Source of the DNA: Oscillospiraceae bacterium
GTDB taxonomy: Bacteria > Bacillota > Clostridia > Oscillospirales > WRJC01
DNA length: 64,000 nt
Reading direction: 5' to 3'
Assembly: GCA_009783265.1 (NCBI GenBank)
Contig: WRHM01000002.1
Span: 30,564 to 94,563, forward strand
Of this stretch, positions 17,819 to 24,658 are shown piece by piece. Made by a program: the position numbers and the translations under genes. The notes under the pieces are model-generated. The model made no database searches, had not been told where the DNA came from, and was given only the letters and a program-made list of their open reading frames with translations. The first letter of the stretch is position 1, and the number at the start of each line of letters is the position of its first letter.

Positions 17819-18190
17819 TTATTTCACTTTTGAATTTATCAATTTTTTAAGCTTTTCTATCTCTTCCAAACTAAGCGAACCGTTGTCAAGCAAAGACGCA
17901 ACCAACCTGTCGGCGGAACCGTCGTACATATTATTAATTAGTTCCGCAGTTTCATATTTTTGAGCTTCTTCTTTTGTGATTAAAGCGTGGCATATAAAAT
18001 CGCCGCCTTTATTCTCGATAATATTTTTATCAATGCATCGTTTTATTATCGTATATGTAGTAGATTTATTCCAGCCGACTTCTTTATTTAATATTTTTAC
18101 AATTTGTTTTGCGGTAGTGTCGCCATTTTTCCACAGGATATTTAATATTTTTAATTCTGAGTTAAACAATTTTATTTCCATGATTATCAC
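17819..18190 (-). CDS. blaI: BlaI/MecI-family transcriptional repressor
   Basis: A 123-residue winged-helix repressor. The N-terminal domain FNSELKILNILWKNGDTTAKQIV and the WNKSTTYTIIKRCIDKNII recognition region are typical. The C-terminal dimerisation part includes SADRLVASLLDNGSLS. Family members repress beta-lactamase or other genes until a BlaR1-type sensor triggers their cleavage. No blaR1 or target gene is adjacent, so this is an orphan. Two inverted repeats and an extended -10 promoter lie directly upstream (18231-18284), implying autoregulation. The start is the ATG at 18190 or the nearby internal ATG at codon 4. Confidence 0.87.
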   Translation of the reverse strand: MIIMEIKLFNSELKILNILWKNGDTTAKQIVKILNKEVGWNKSTTYTIIKRCIDKNIIENKGGDFICHALITKEEAQKYETAELINNMYDGSADRLVASLLDNGSLSLEEIEKLKKLINSKVK

Positions 18191-18230
18191 ATTCTTTCAA
18201 AGGTTTAAATATTTATTTTATAAATTTATT

Positions 18231-18246
18231 GTCTACACGAGTAGAC
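18231..18246. promoter_or_regulatory. BlaI-type operator 1
   Basis: A perfect dyad GTCTAC-ACGA-GTAGAC, 16 bases, with 6-base arms. It lies downstream of the -10 of the leftward promoter and 41 bases before the repressor start. Confidence 0.65.
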
Positions 18247-18255
18247 TGCGTATAT

Positions 18256-18284
18256 AGTCTACCACAGTAAACTGGTTTTGTCAA
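18256..18284 (-). promoter_or_regulatory. promoter of the BlaI-type gene with operator 2
   Basis: On the minus strand, TTGACA (18279-18284), a 17-base spacer and an extended -10 TGG-TAGACT (18256-18261). A second dyad, GTCTAC-CACA-GTAAAC (18257-18272, one mismatch), covers the -10 and part of the spacer. The two operator centres are 26 bases apart. Confidence 0.65.
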
Positions 18285-18453
18285 GTGTTTTTTTATAAAA
18301 AATAAAAAATTTCTATAAATTTATGTAAGATTTTTAATTTTGAAAACGTATGTATATATAGACGCATCAAAAATAATCATTAATCATAAAAATAAAAGAA
18401 AGGTGCGGATTTATATAGATTATATTAACGTAAAATTAACGGGTGCGGAAAAT

Positions 18454-18975
18454 ATGAACGATATATTTGAAGTCAATAATAATTTTTATAACAAATATAA
18501 TACTCAGATACGCATAATCGTTACGAGGATTTTAAATTCCGCAAATCAAGTCAATGATATTGACGATTGCGTTAACACTGTATATTTAGAATTAATGGAA
18601 AAATTGCAGCAATATAACGAAGTACGCGGAAGTATGGCCGCTTTTGTCGCGGTAATCGCGCGTTCTACAGCATTGAGTTATTGCAGGAGCAATATGCGTA
18701 AGCCCGGAGAATTAATCGGCAGCGAGAAAATTGATTTTATAACCGAACCTTTTGAATTTGAAGATACGATAGAATTTAAAATGCTTGTTGAAAACATACT
18801 AAAAAAATTAAAACAAAAGGAACGCGATTTATTTACTATGAGATATATACTCTATTATTCATCGGAAGAAACCGCGAAATTATTAAAAATTACGCGAAAC
18901 GCAGCCGATGTCCGGGTAAACAGGTTAAAACGCAAAATTAAAAGCTTTTTAATAAAAGGAGGAGTAAATTTATGA
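18454..18975 (+). CDS. ECF-type RNA polymerase sigma factor
   Basis: A 173-residue sigma factor with the two domains of the extracytoplasmic-function group. Region 2 begins FYNKYNTQIRIIVTRI and includes DIDDCVNTVYLELMEKL. Region 4 includes LKQKERDLFTMRYILYYSSEETAKLL and the helix-turn-helix NAADVRVNRLKRKIK. The frame is open back to a TTG at 18340, but that start lacks a ribosome binding site. ATG 18454 fits where region 2 should begin, although its upstream GTGCGGA site is weak. Its stop overlaps the next gene's start (ATGA), so the two are translationally coupled. Confidence 0.85.
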   Translation: MNDIFEVNNNFYNKYNTQIRIIVTRILNSANQVNDIDDCVNTVYLELMEKLQQYNEVRGSMAAFVAVIARSTALSYCRSNMRKPGELIGSEKIDFITEPFEFEDTIEFKMLVENILKKLKQKERDLFTMRYILYYSSEETAKLLKITRNAADVRVNRLKRKIKSFLIKGGVNL

Positions 18976-20699
18976 AAAACGAATATTTTATAGATAATAT
19001 AAGTGACGAAACGCTTGTGAATTTAATTGACGGGACGCTAAAACTTGAAAAAAATCAAAAAACAAAAAATAATAAATTAAATATATTAAAATTAATTCCG
19101 GCAGTTGCCGCGATAGTTTTAATTATAGGGCTTATGAATATACTTCCAAATCTTAATTTTCAGAAATTTACCCCGGGTTCGAATACGGGAATGAACGGCG
19201 GGGGATATTTTGAGGAAATTGAATTAGACGGATTAAAAGAACCAATAGTCGATATATATTCAAATTCTATGGTTTATGGCGCGATAGACGCTGACGGAAA
19301 AGTATATATGTGGGGCAGCAATATTTTTGGGCAGCTCGATATTCCTGAAAATCTGCCGCCTATAAAAAAAATCGGTATAGGTTCTTACTGCGTTATAGCA
19401 TTAGGCGAGGACGGCAAATTATACGGTTGGGGAACAAACGAAAAAGAAGCAATGGATTTTTTAGGTATTGACGGGATTTTTATTGATGTAGACGCAAACG
19501 GTTATCATACGGCGGCGGTATCTTCCGACGGTAAAGTGTATAAATGGGGAACGTCAAATATGGGCGGGCAGGAACACGTGCCTGTTGATTTGCCTCCGAT
19601 AGTTTCGGTTCAATGCAATGTATATGCCACAACTGTAATAGACGCTGACGGAAATGTTTATAAATGGGGACTAAACAGAAACAGTATTTATAACGACGAT
19701 TTATTTAAAAACGTAAAAACTAAAATGGCGGCAGTTTTGCCTTATGATACGATAGTTCTCGGCAAAGACGGCAATATATATGGAGAAGTTCCGCGCAGCA
19801 ATTTAAATTATAAATACAAAAAACAGCCTGATATAAAAAATATCAAATCAATCTGCGGCGGAATGATGAATGTTGCCGCTATAGACGATAATGGCAAATT
19901 ATACATTTGGGGCGAATATGATTATATCCCGGGTTCGCCGTCAATTATAGATATTCCGTCAAATCTGCCTCCAATGGAAAAAGTTTCGATTAGTTATGAC
20001 AACATGATTGGTCTGGGGCAAAACGGCAAAGTATATCAATGGGGAAGAAACAGCAATATAGAATATCTTTTATTGAATAATAAAGATTTGGATTATAATT
20101 ATAGCTTTGACGGTTCAGCCGAGGTAAAAAACTGCGATGAATTTGCCGACGCGTTGCAAAATAAAATTAAAACGATATATATCAACGGTATTGTTGACGT
20201 TAAAACAGACGCGAATATTTATACGGATCAGGAAATTTATATAATGCCCGGCGGCGTTTTAAATATAAATACGTTAAATTTCTTTTGCAAAGGCGATATT
20301 GTAAATGACGGAGTTATTAACGTGTACGGCAGATTGCTTGTTTTTAAAGAACCTTCAAAGTTTGGAATTTTAAATAACGCCGGATTAGGAAAATACACGG
20401 GATACAGCGGTGAAATATCGTATTACTGCCATGAAATAACTGTAAGTGAAATAAAACGGATATTAAACGGCGACTTGCCATATACCAGCATATCATTAGC
20501 AGCAAGTCAAGGTTACACGTTAGTGATAGACGAAGATTATACGTTACCCGAAAATAAAACGCTTTGGTTTAATATAAACACAACGCTTAAAATCGCGAAA
20601 AATGTTACTTTTACAGTAAACGGCCGGGTTGAGGCGCACACCCAAATTATTAACGACGGTGAAATAATCGGCGATATAAACATAAATATTTATAAATAA
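18972..20699 (+). CDS. membrane protein with RCC1-type repeats, likely partner of the ECF sigma factor
   Basis: A 575-residue protein. Residues 1-35 are cytoplasmic and acidic (ISDETLVNLIDGTL), resembling the start of anti-sigma factors. One membrane helix is at about 38-58 (LKLIPAVAAIVLIIGLM). The outer part has several RCC1-type repeats with the cores VYMWGSN, LYGWGTN, VYKWGTS, VYKWGLN and VYQWGRN, which normally build a beta-propeller. A C-terminal 190-residue region is rich in beta strands (GDIVNDGVINVYGR). The start overlaps the sigma stop by four bases, with GGAGGAG inside the sigma gene. I infer that it is an anti-sigma or signal-sensing partner; no zinc-binding anti-sigma motif is visible. 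Confidence 0.75.
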   Translation: MKNEYFIDNISDETLVNLIDGTLKLEKNQKTKNNKLNILKLIPAVAAIVLIIGLMNILPNLNFQKFTPGSNTGMNGGGYFEEIELDGLKEPIVDIYSNSMVYGAIDADGKVYMWGSNIFGQLDIPENLPPIKKIGIGSYCVIALGEDGKLYGWGTNEKEAMDFLGIDGIFIDVDANGYHTAAVSSDGKVYKWGTSNMGGQEHVPVDLPPIVSVQCNVYATTVIDADGNVYKWGLNRNSIYNDDLFKNVKTKMAAVLPYDTIVLGKDGNIYGEVPRSNLNYKYKKQPDIKNIKSICGGMMNVAAIDDNGKLYIWGEYDYIPGSPSIIDIPSNLPPMEKVSISYDNMIGLGQNGKVYQWGRNSNIEYLLLNNKDLDYNYSFDGSAEVKNCDEFADALQNKIKTIYINGIVDVKTDANIYTDQEIYIMPGGVLNINTLNFFCKGDIVNDGVINVYGRLLVFKEPSKFGILNNAGLGKYTGYSGEISYYCHEITVSEIKRILNGDLPYTSISLAASQGYTLVIDEDYTLPENKTLWFNINTTLKIAKNVTFTVNGRVEAHTQIINDGEIIGDININIYK

Positions 20700-20717
20700 A
20701 TTTTAATAAATTTTTTA

Positions 20718-20750
20718 CAGGGGCTGAAAATTTTCAGCCCCTGCGTTTTA
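20718..20750 (+). terminator. terminator after the RCC1 protein
   Basis: A perfect 26-base palindrome, CAGGGGCTGAAAA and its complement (20718-20743), followed by CGTTTTATTTTCTTT. It ends the sigma-RCC1 operon. Confidence 0.9.
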
Positions 20751-20760
20751 TTTTCTTTGT

Positions 20761-20802
20761 CTCCCCTATATGGGAGTGGGACCGCCGCAGCGGTGGTGGG
20801 GT
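20761..20802. repeat. GC-rich double-hairpin repeat
   Basis: Two adjacent hairpins, CTCCC/GGGAG and ACCGC-CGCA-GCGGT, followed by GGTGGGG, in an otherwise AT-rich gap. It looks like a dispersed intergenic element, of a type different from the GTAGGGG repeats. No second full copy is in this window. Confidence 0.5.
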
Positions 20803-20830
20803 TTCAAACTTATTTGACTGTATTTATTTC

Positions 20831-21196
20831 CTATTTTTCTTTGCTGTTGAATATAACCGCAAACGAACTCCCAAATAAAATCACCGCCGCTATACCTGCG
20901 GCAGTCGCGGATAATCCTCCTATTAATATACCTAATAACCCTTTTTCAACTACAGCTTTCTGCACTCCTTTGGCAAGAGCATATCCAAAACCGCTTAGTG
21001 GAACAGTCGCGCCGCTTCCGGCAAAATCTACAAATGGCTCATATAATCCAAAACCTGTTAAAATAACCCCGGCAACGACATACCCGACGAGTATTCTCGC
21101 GGGGGTAAGTTTTGTTTTATCTATTATAATCTGCGCGATTACACATAAAATCCCGCCGCATATAAAAACTTTTAAATATTGTAAAAATATATTCAT
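20831..21196 (-). CDS. spoVAE: stage V sporulation protein AE (SpoVAEb)
   Basis: A 121-residue integral membrane protein of the SpoVA channel, which moves calcium-dipicolinate into the forespore and releases it at germination. Family hallmarks are IIDKTKLTPARILV, GLYEPFVDFAGSGATVPLSGFGY and GGLSATAAGIAAVILFG. About four membrane segments are visible. AAAGAGG precedes the ATG. It follows spoVAD by 74 bases that contain a palindromic repeat. SpoVAC, the usual companion, is not seen. Confidence 0.93.
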   Translation of the reverse strand: MNIFLQYLKVFICGGILCVIAQIIIDKTKLTPARILVGYVVAGVILTGFGLYEPFVDFAGSGATVPLSGFGYALAKGVQKAVVEKGLLGILIGGLSATAAGIAAVILFGSSFAVIFNSKEK

Positions 21197-21223
21197 AATA
21201 ACCTCTTTAAAATTTTATTTCTT

Positions 21224-21266
21224 ACCCTCTTTAATTTAAAGAGGGTGCCGCCAGCAGGCGTCGGGT
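21224..21266. repeat. palindromic repeat between spoVAD and spoVAE
   Basis: A 23-base perfect palindrome with ACCCTCTTTAA arms (21224-21246) followed by a smaller CGCC-AGCA-GGCG hairpin and TCGGGTG. It occupies most of the 74-base gap between two operon genes, so it may dampen readthrough or be an inserted REP-like element. Confidence 0.6.
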
Positions 21267-21270
21267 GTTT

Positions 21271-22269
21271 TTAACTTTTCTCTATCCGTACCAAATGCGC
21301 AATTCCCGGAATTGAATTGCCCTGCATGACGCTTCCGGGACTCATCAATGCGCCTGTGCAAATCAACAATATATTTTTATATTCGTCTATATCGAATTTT
21401 TTCATGAAATATCCGCATAAAACACTCGCCGAACAACCGCAGCCTGATCCTCCGGCGTGCATATCCTGTTTTTCGCAGTCATATATCATAAGCCCGCAAT
21501 CGTTATATTTTTCGCGTATATCACAGCCTTCGGATAAAAGCAAATTCTCTGTTATGCGTTTTCCCTCAAATCCCAGATCCCCGGTTGCGATTATATCAAA
21601 ATCGCCCGGATTTGCGCCGGTTTCACGAAAATATTTTAGTATAGTATCAGCCGCTGCCGGAGCCATCGCCGCACCCATATTCGTTATATCGTCTATGCCT
21701 TTGTCGACCATTTTCCCGAACATTACTTCTGTTATTTTAGGCTTTTTGAAATCCGGCGAATCCGTTTCGCTTAATATAACGGCTCCAGAACCTGTAACAG
21801 TCCATTGTGAAGTGGGGGATCTTTGCCCCCCGTATTCCAAAGGGAATCTGAATTGCCGTTCAGCCGAACAAAAATGAGAAGAAGTAACTGCTCCGACTTT
21901 AGTAAAATGCCCGCTGTCGATCAATATACTTCCCAGAGCTAAACTTTCTGCCATTGTTGAACATGCCCCGAAAAGCCCTATAAAAGGAATATCAAATTCA
22001 ATAAGGCCGTATGTTGAGCTTATGCATTGATTTAATAAATCCCCCGCGAGTATCGCTTCCAGTTCTTTATGGTGCATTTTTGATTTTTTTAAAGCCGTAT
22101 TTAATGCCAGTCTCTGCATTTCGCTTTCGCCGGCTTCAAAAGTTTTTGCGCCGAATTTTATATTAGTATCGGTTATATCAAAATATTCTCCAAGGGGACC
22201 TTCTTTTTCCTTGACTGAGCCGACAGAAGCAGCTGAAAGTATATATACAGGTCTGTTTAATTTAATCAA
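21271..22269 (-). CDS. spoVAD: stage V sporulation protein AD
   Basis: A 332-residue thiolase-fold protein that binds dipicolinic acid for the SpoVA channel on the forespore inner membrane. Signatures include PVYILSAASVGSVKEKEGPLG, the FGACSTMAESLALG segment that corresponds to the thiolase active-site region, SHFCSAERQFRFPLEYG and SQWTVTGSGA. The start is a TTG at 22269 with a weak AACGGA site; no in-frame ATG lies upstream. SpoVAE follows. Forespore sigma-G control is usual for this operon in Bacillus, but I could not pick out such a promoter. Confidence 0.95.
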   Translation of the reverse strand: MIKLNRPVYILSAASVGSVKEKEGPLGEYFDITDTNIKFGAKTFEAGESEMQRLALNTALKKSKMHHKELEAILAGDLLNQCISSTYGLIEFDIPFIGLFGACSTMAESLALGSILIDSGHFTKVGAVTSSHFCSAERQFRFPLEYGGQRSPTSQWTVTGSGAVILSETDSPDFKKPKITEVMFGKMVDKGIDDITNMGAAMAPAAADTILKYFRETGANPGDFDIIATGDLGFEGKRITENLLLSEGCDIREKYNDCGLMIYDCEKQDMHAGGSGCGCSASVLCGYFMKKFDIDEYKNILLICTGALMSPGSVMQGNSIPGIAHLVRIEKS

Positions 22270-22375
22270 ATCCGTTTTTCTGTTTATTTAAACCACGTCC
22301 TTGTTAGCAATTTATTTATTTGTTTATTAATATAACCTTATTATATTTTTTTATGTAAAATATAATATATAAAAA

Positions 22376-22410
22376 AATAACCCTGCCGGATTATTTTTGG
22401 CAAGGTTATT
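22376..22410 (-). terminator. terminator of surface protein 1
   Basis: A 12-bp stem with one mismatch (AATAACC-TGCC type arms at 22376-22387 and 22399-22410) lies just past the stop of the leftward surface-protein gene. On that strand it is followed by a T run. Confidence 0.85.
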
Positions 22411-22430
22411 TTAATTATATTTAGTTTAAA

Positions 22431-23378
22431 TTATTTAACAGCTTTTCTTTTAAGCACAACAACGCCTGCAGCGGCAATTATCATAACTGCTGCGAGCATT
22501 ATAATTCCAGCGTCGCCTGTCGGAGCAGCGGGAGCTGGTGCCGGTGCGGGAGCTGGTGCTGCTTCTTCAGGAGCGGCAACCGGTTCGTCTGCGGGAGGTT
22601 CTTCTTCAACTACTACGGGAGCAGGTTCAAGAACGTTGCTTCCCAAAGTAACTGTTGAGAACAGGGAAGCGTCTTTGCTTGTATTACATCCTGCGGAATA
22701 TTCAACGCCGAATCTTGAACCGTCGTCAGACCAGCCGAACATCCAGTTGAGCCCTATTTTATCGCCTGCGCTGGGAGCAGCGGGAAGGAACGTAGTCCAC
22801 GGAATAGACACTTCATAATTAATTCTGCCGCCTTCAAGAGATATAGCGCAATTCTGGCCGAATACCATTTCGTAATCGTCTTTTCCGTTTGAGTCAGAAC
22901 CCTGCGCCCAGATATTTGAAAGCAATTCGCCTGTCTCATGATTTCTCGCGAGACCTATTTCAAGTCTGTCGCCGCCGTCAGCGTCGGCCGTAGCCAAAGA
23001 AATCTGAATACATGACTGGTTCCAGATATTGCCCGTGTCGTCTCCGTCATGGTCGCAGTAATAATATTTGCTGGCGTCACCGCCGAGGAATACATAGATA
23101 TTATTGGCGTCATAAGCCATATAAAAATCTACGCCAAGGCCTGCTCCGTTTGGTCCGACCAAGAAATCGTCCATATCGCCGTAATAATATAAGTCGCCTG
23201 CATTGATAGTGATTTTTTCGTAATAGTCAACGTCTAATTTTCCGTCTATAACCGGAGCGGCAGCAGCTTTGCCCATGCTGATTTGAATGTCTTCGTTTTC
23301 CAAGTCAACGTCAGCTGATACTATTACCGGAATTGCGATAAGTACTAAAACGAGAATACTTGCCAAGAATTTTTTCAT
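22431..23378 (-). CDS. secreted surface protein 1 with CBM9/DOMON-like domain and sortase-like tail
   Basis: A 315-residue exported protein of unknown function. The signal peptide (MKKFLASILVLVLIAIPVIVSA) is followed by a roughly 220-residue beta-rich domain beginning near APVIDGKLDVDYY. VDFYMAYDANNIYVFLGG and INYEVSIPWTTFLP recall CBM9/DOMON sugar- or ligand-binding folds. A Pro/Ala/Glu-rich linker leads to PTGDAG, a hydrophobic helix and the basic end KRKAVK, arranged like a PxTGD-type sorting signal. It has its own strong promoter (23451-23479), an AAAAAGGAG site and a terminator. It is a paralogue of the next gene upstream. Confidence 0.75.
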   Translation of the reverse strand: MKKFLASILVLVLIAIPVIVSADVDLENEDIQISMGKAAAAPVIDGKLDVDYYEKITINAGDLYYYGDMDDFLVGPNGAGLGVDFYMAYDANNIYVFLGGDASKYYYCDHDGDDTGNIWNQSCIQISLATADADGGDRLEIGLARNHETGELLSNIWAQGSDSNGKDDYEMVFGQNCAISLEGGRINYEVSIPWTTFLPAAPSAGDKIGLNWMFGWSDDGSRFGVEYSAGCNTSKDASLFSTVTLGSNVLEPAPVVVEEEPPADEPVAAPEEAAPAPAPAPAPAAPTGDAGIIMLAAVMIIAAAGVVVLKRKAVK

Positions 23379-23450
23379 AAATTTAAACTCCTTTTTAAAT
23401 TTTTAAATTTTACGCGGTAATATACGCCGCGTTATTTTAAGTTTAATTTT

Positions 23451-23479
23451 ATTATAACATACCTAAAAAAAAAAATCAA
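23451..23479 (-). promoter_or_regulatory. promoter of surface protein 1
   Basis: On the minus strand, TTGATT (23474-23479), a 17-base spacer containing an eleven-T run, and an extended -10 TGT-TATAAT (TATAAT at 23451-23456). The leader is about 70 bases. Confidence 0.7.
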
Positions 23480-23528
23480 TAGAATTTTCAAAAAAATATG
23501 CAAAAAAATTTTTGTTATATACACAAAA

Positions 23529-23563
23529 AAATATCCTGCCAAATTTAATCCGGCAGGATATTT
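23529..23563 (-). terminator. terminator of surface protein 2
   Basis: The perfect 12-bp stem AAATATCCTGCC/GGCAGGATATTT (23529-23540 and 23552-23563) just past the stop at 23585, followed on the minus strand by a T run. Confidence 0.88.
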
Positions 23564-23584
23564 TCACAAATATTTTTGTTTAAA

Positions 23585-24523
23585 TTATTTAACAGCTTTT
23601 CTTCTGAGAACAACAACGCCTGCAGCGGCAATCATCATAACTACTGCGAGTGTTATAATTCCAGCGTCGCCTGTCGGAGCAGCGGGAGCCGGTGCTGCCG
23701 GTGCGGGAGCTGGTGCTGCTTCTTCAGGAGCGGCAACTTCCGGAACTTCTTCCGGAGGAGCTTCAACTACCGGAGGAGCTATTTCTGCGCCGAGAGTAAG
23801 TCTTGCGAGGTTTTCAGCGGTTTTGCCGTTTCCTGTACAACCGGAAGCTATCTGCGTATGAATATAGCCTTCGTCTGCCGGGTTACACTGAACCATAACC
23901 AAGTTCCAAGCAATTACTCCGCCTTCAGCTACTGAATCTGCGTTAAGGAAAGTATTTACCGGAATAATAGTTTCATACCATAAATCGCTGCCAACCAAAG
24001 CTACGGTGTAATTTGAGCCGCCTACCGGTTCGAATTCAGCTTTTGCGTCCGGATGCTGAGCCCATACAACTCCGCCTAAACCGCCGTCGTCGCTTTTTCT
24101 CCAGATACCATACTCAAGTCTGTCGCCGCCTTCGTCATTTTGACCAGCTACGCTTACCTGTATTCCGGAGAACTGCCATGCATTTCCGTCGCCGTCTTCG
24201 CTCTCATTGAAATAATATTTAGAATCGGTTCTTAATAATACATAAAGATTGCTGGCGTCATAAGAAACATAAGCGTCAAAAGAATGACCCTGCGCCCATG
24301 CCAAACCATCATCGAGCGAATCGTTCCATGCATAAGACATATCGCCTGCCGCCGGTTCTATTTTTGTATATTTGCTTGTGTCGAACTGACCGAGGACCGG
24401 TGCGCTTGGAGCTTTGCCTATGGTGTATTTAACGTTTCCGATGTTTGCGTCTTCTTCCCATCCTGCGAGAACTGGCATTGCCAATAAAAATACCGCGAGT
24501 AAAATTGCTAAGATTTTTTTCAT
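23585..24523 (-). CDS. secreted surface protein 2, paralogue of surface protein 1
   Basis: A 312-residue exported protein with the same plan as its neighbour: signal peptide MKKILAILLAVFLLAMPVLAG, a beta-rich domain with FDAYVSYDASNLYVLLR and LWYETIIPVNTFL, a Pro/Ala/Glu linker, and an almost identical tail PTGDAGII...RRKAVK. The globular domains have diverged while linker and anchor remain near identical, also at DNA level, suggesting a tandem duplication or recombination at the 3' end. It has a near-consensus promoter (24601-24629), an AAAAAGGAG site and its own terminator. The ligand is unknown. Confidence 0.75.
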   Translation of the reverse strand: MKKILAILLAVFLLAMPVLAGWEEDANIGNVKYTIGKAPSAPVLGQFDTSKYTKIEPAAGDMSYAWNDSLDDGLAWAQGHSFDAYVSYDASNLYVLLRTDSKYYFNESEDGDGNAWQFSGIQVSVAGQNDEGGDRLEYGIWRKSDDGGLGGVVWAQHPDAKAEFEPVGGSNYTVALVGSDLWYETIIPVNTFLNADSVAEGGVIAWNLVMVQCNPADEGYIHTQIASGCTGNGKTAENLARLTLGAEIAPPVVEAPPEEVPEVAAPEEAAPAPAPAAPAPAAPTGDAGIITLAVVMMIAAAGVVVLRRKAVK

Positions 24524-24600
24524 AAATTTAACTCCTTTTTAAATTTTTTTGCTTCCCCAATTATATATATTTTGTGAAAGCATATTTATTTACGATTTAT

Positions 24601-24629
24601 ATTTTAACACATTAATTAATAAATGTCAA
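24601..24629 (-). promoter_or_regulatory. near-consensus promoter of surface protein 2
   Basis: On the minus strand, a perfect TTGACA (24624-24629), a 17-base spacer and an extended -10 TGT-TAAAAT (24601-24606). Confidence 0.75.
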
Positions 24630-24658
24630 TAGGATTTTTATATTTTATTAAAATTTTA

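Noticed and set aside
18340..18453. N-terminal extension of the first ECF sigma factor from a TTG at 18340
   Set aside because: No ribosome binding site is visible; ATG 18454 gives a normal sigma region 2 start.
22754..24487. Plus-strand open frames rich in Arg, Ser and Cys in the surface-protein genes
   Set aside because: Their composition comes from the antisense of Asp/Gly/Ala-rich codons; promoters and terminators all serve the minus-strand genes.
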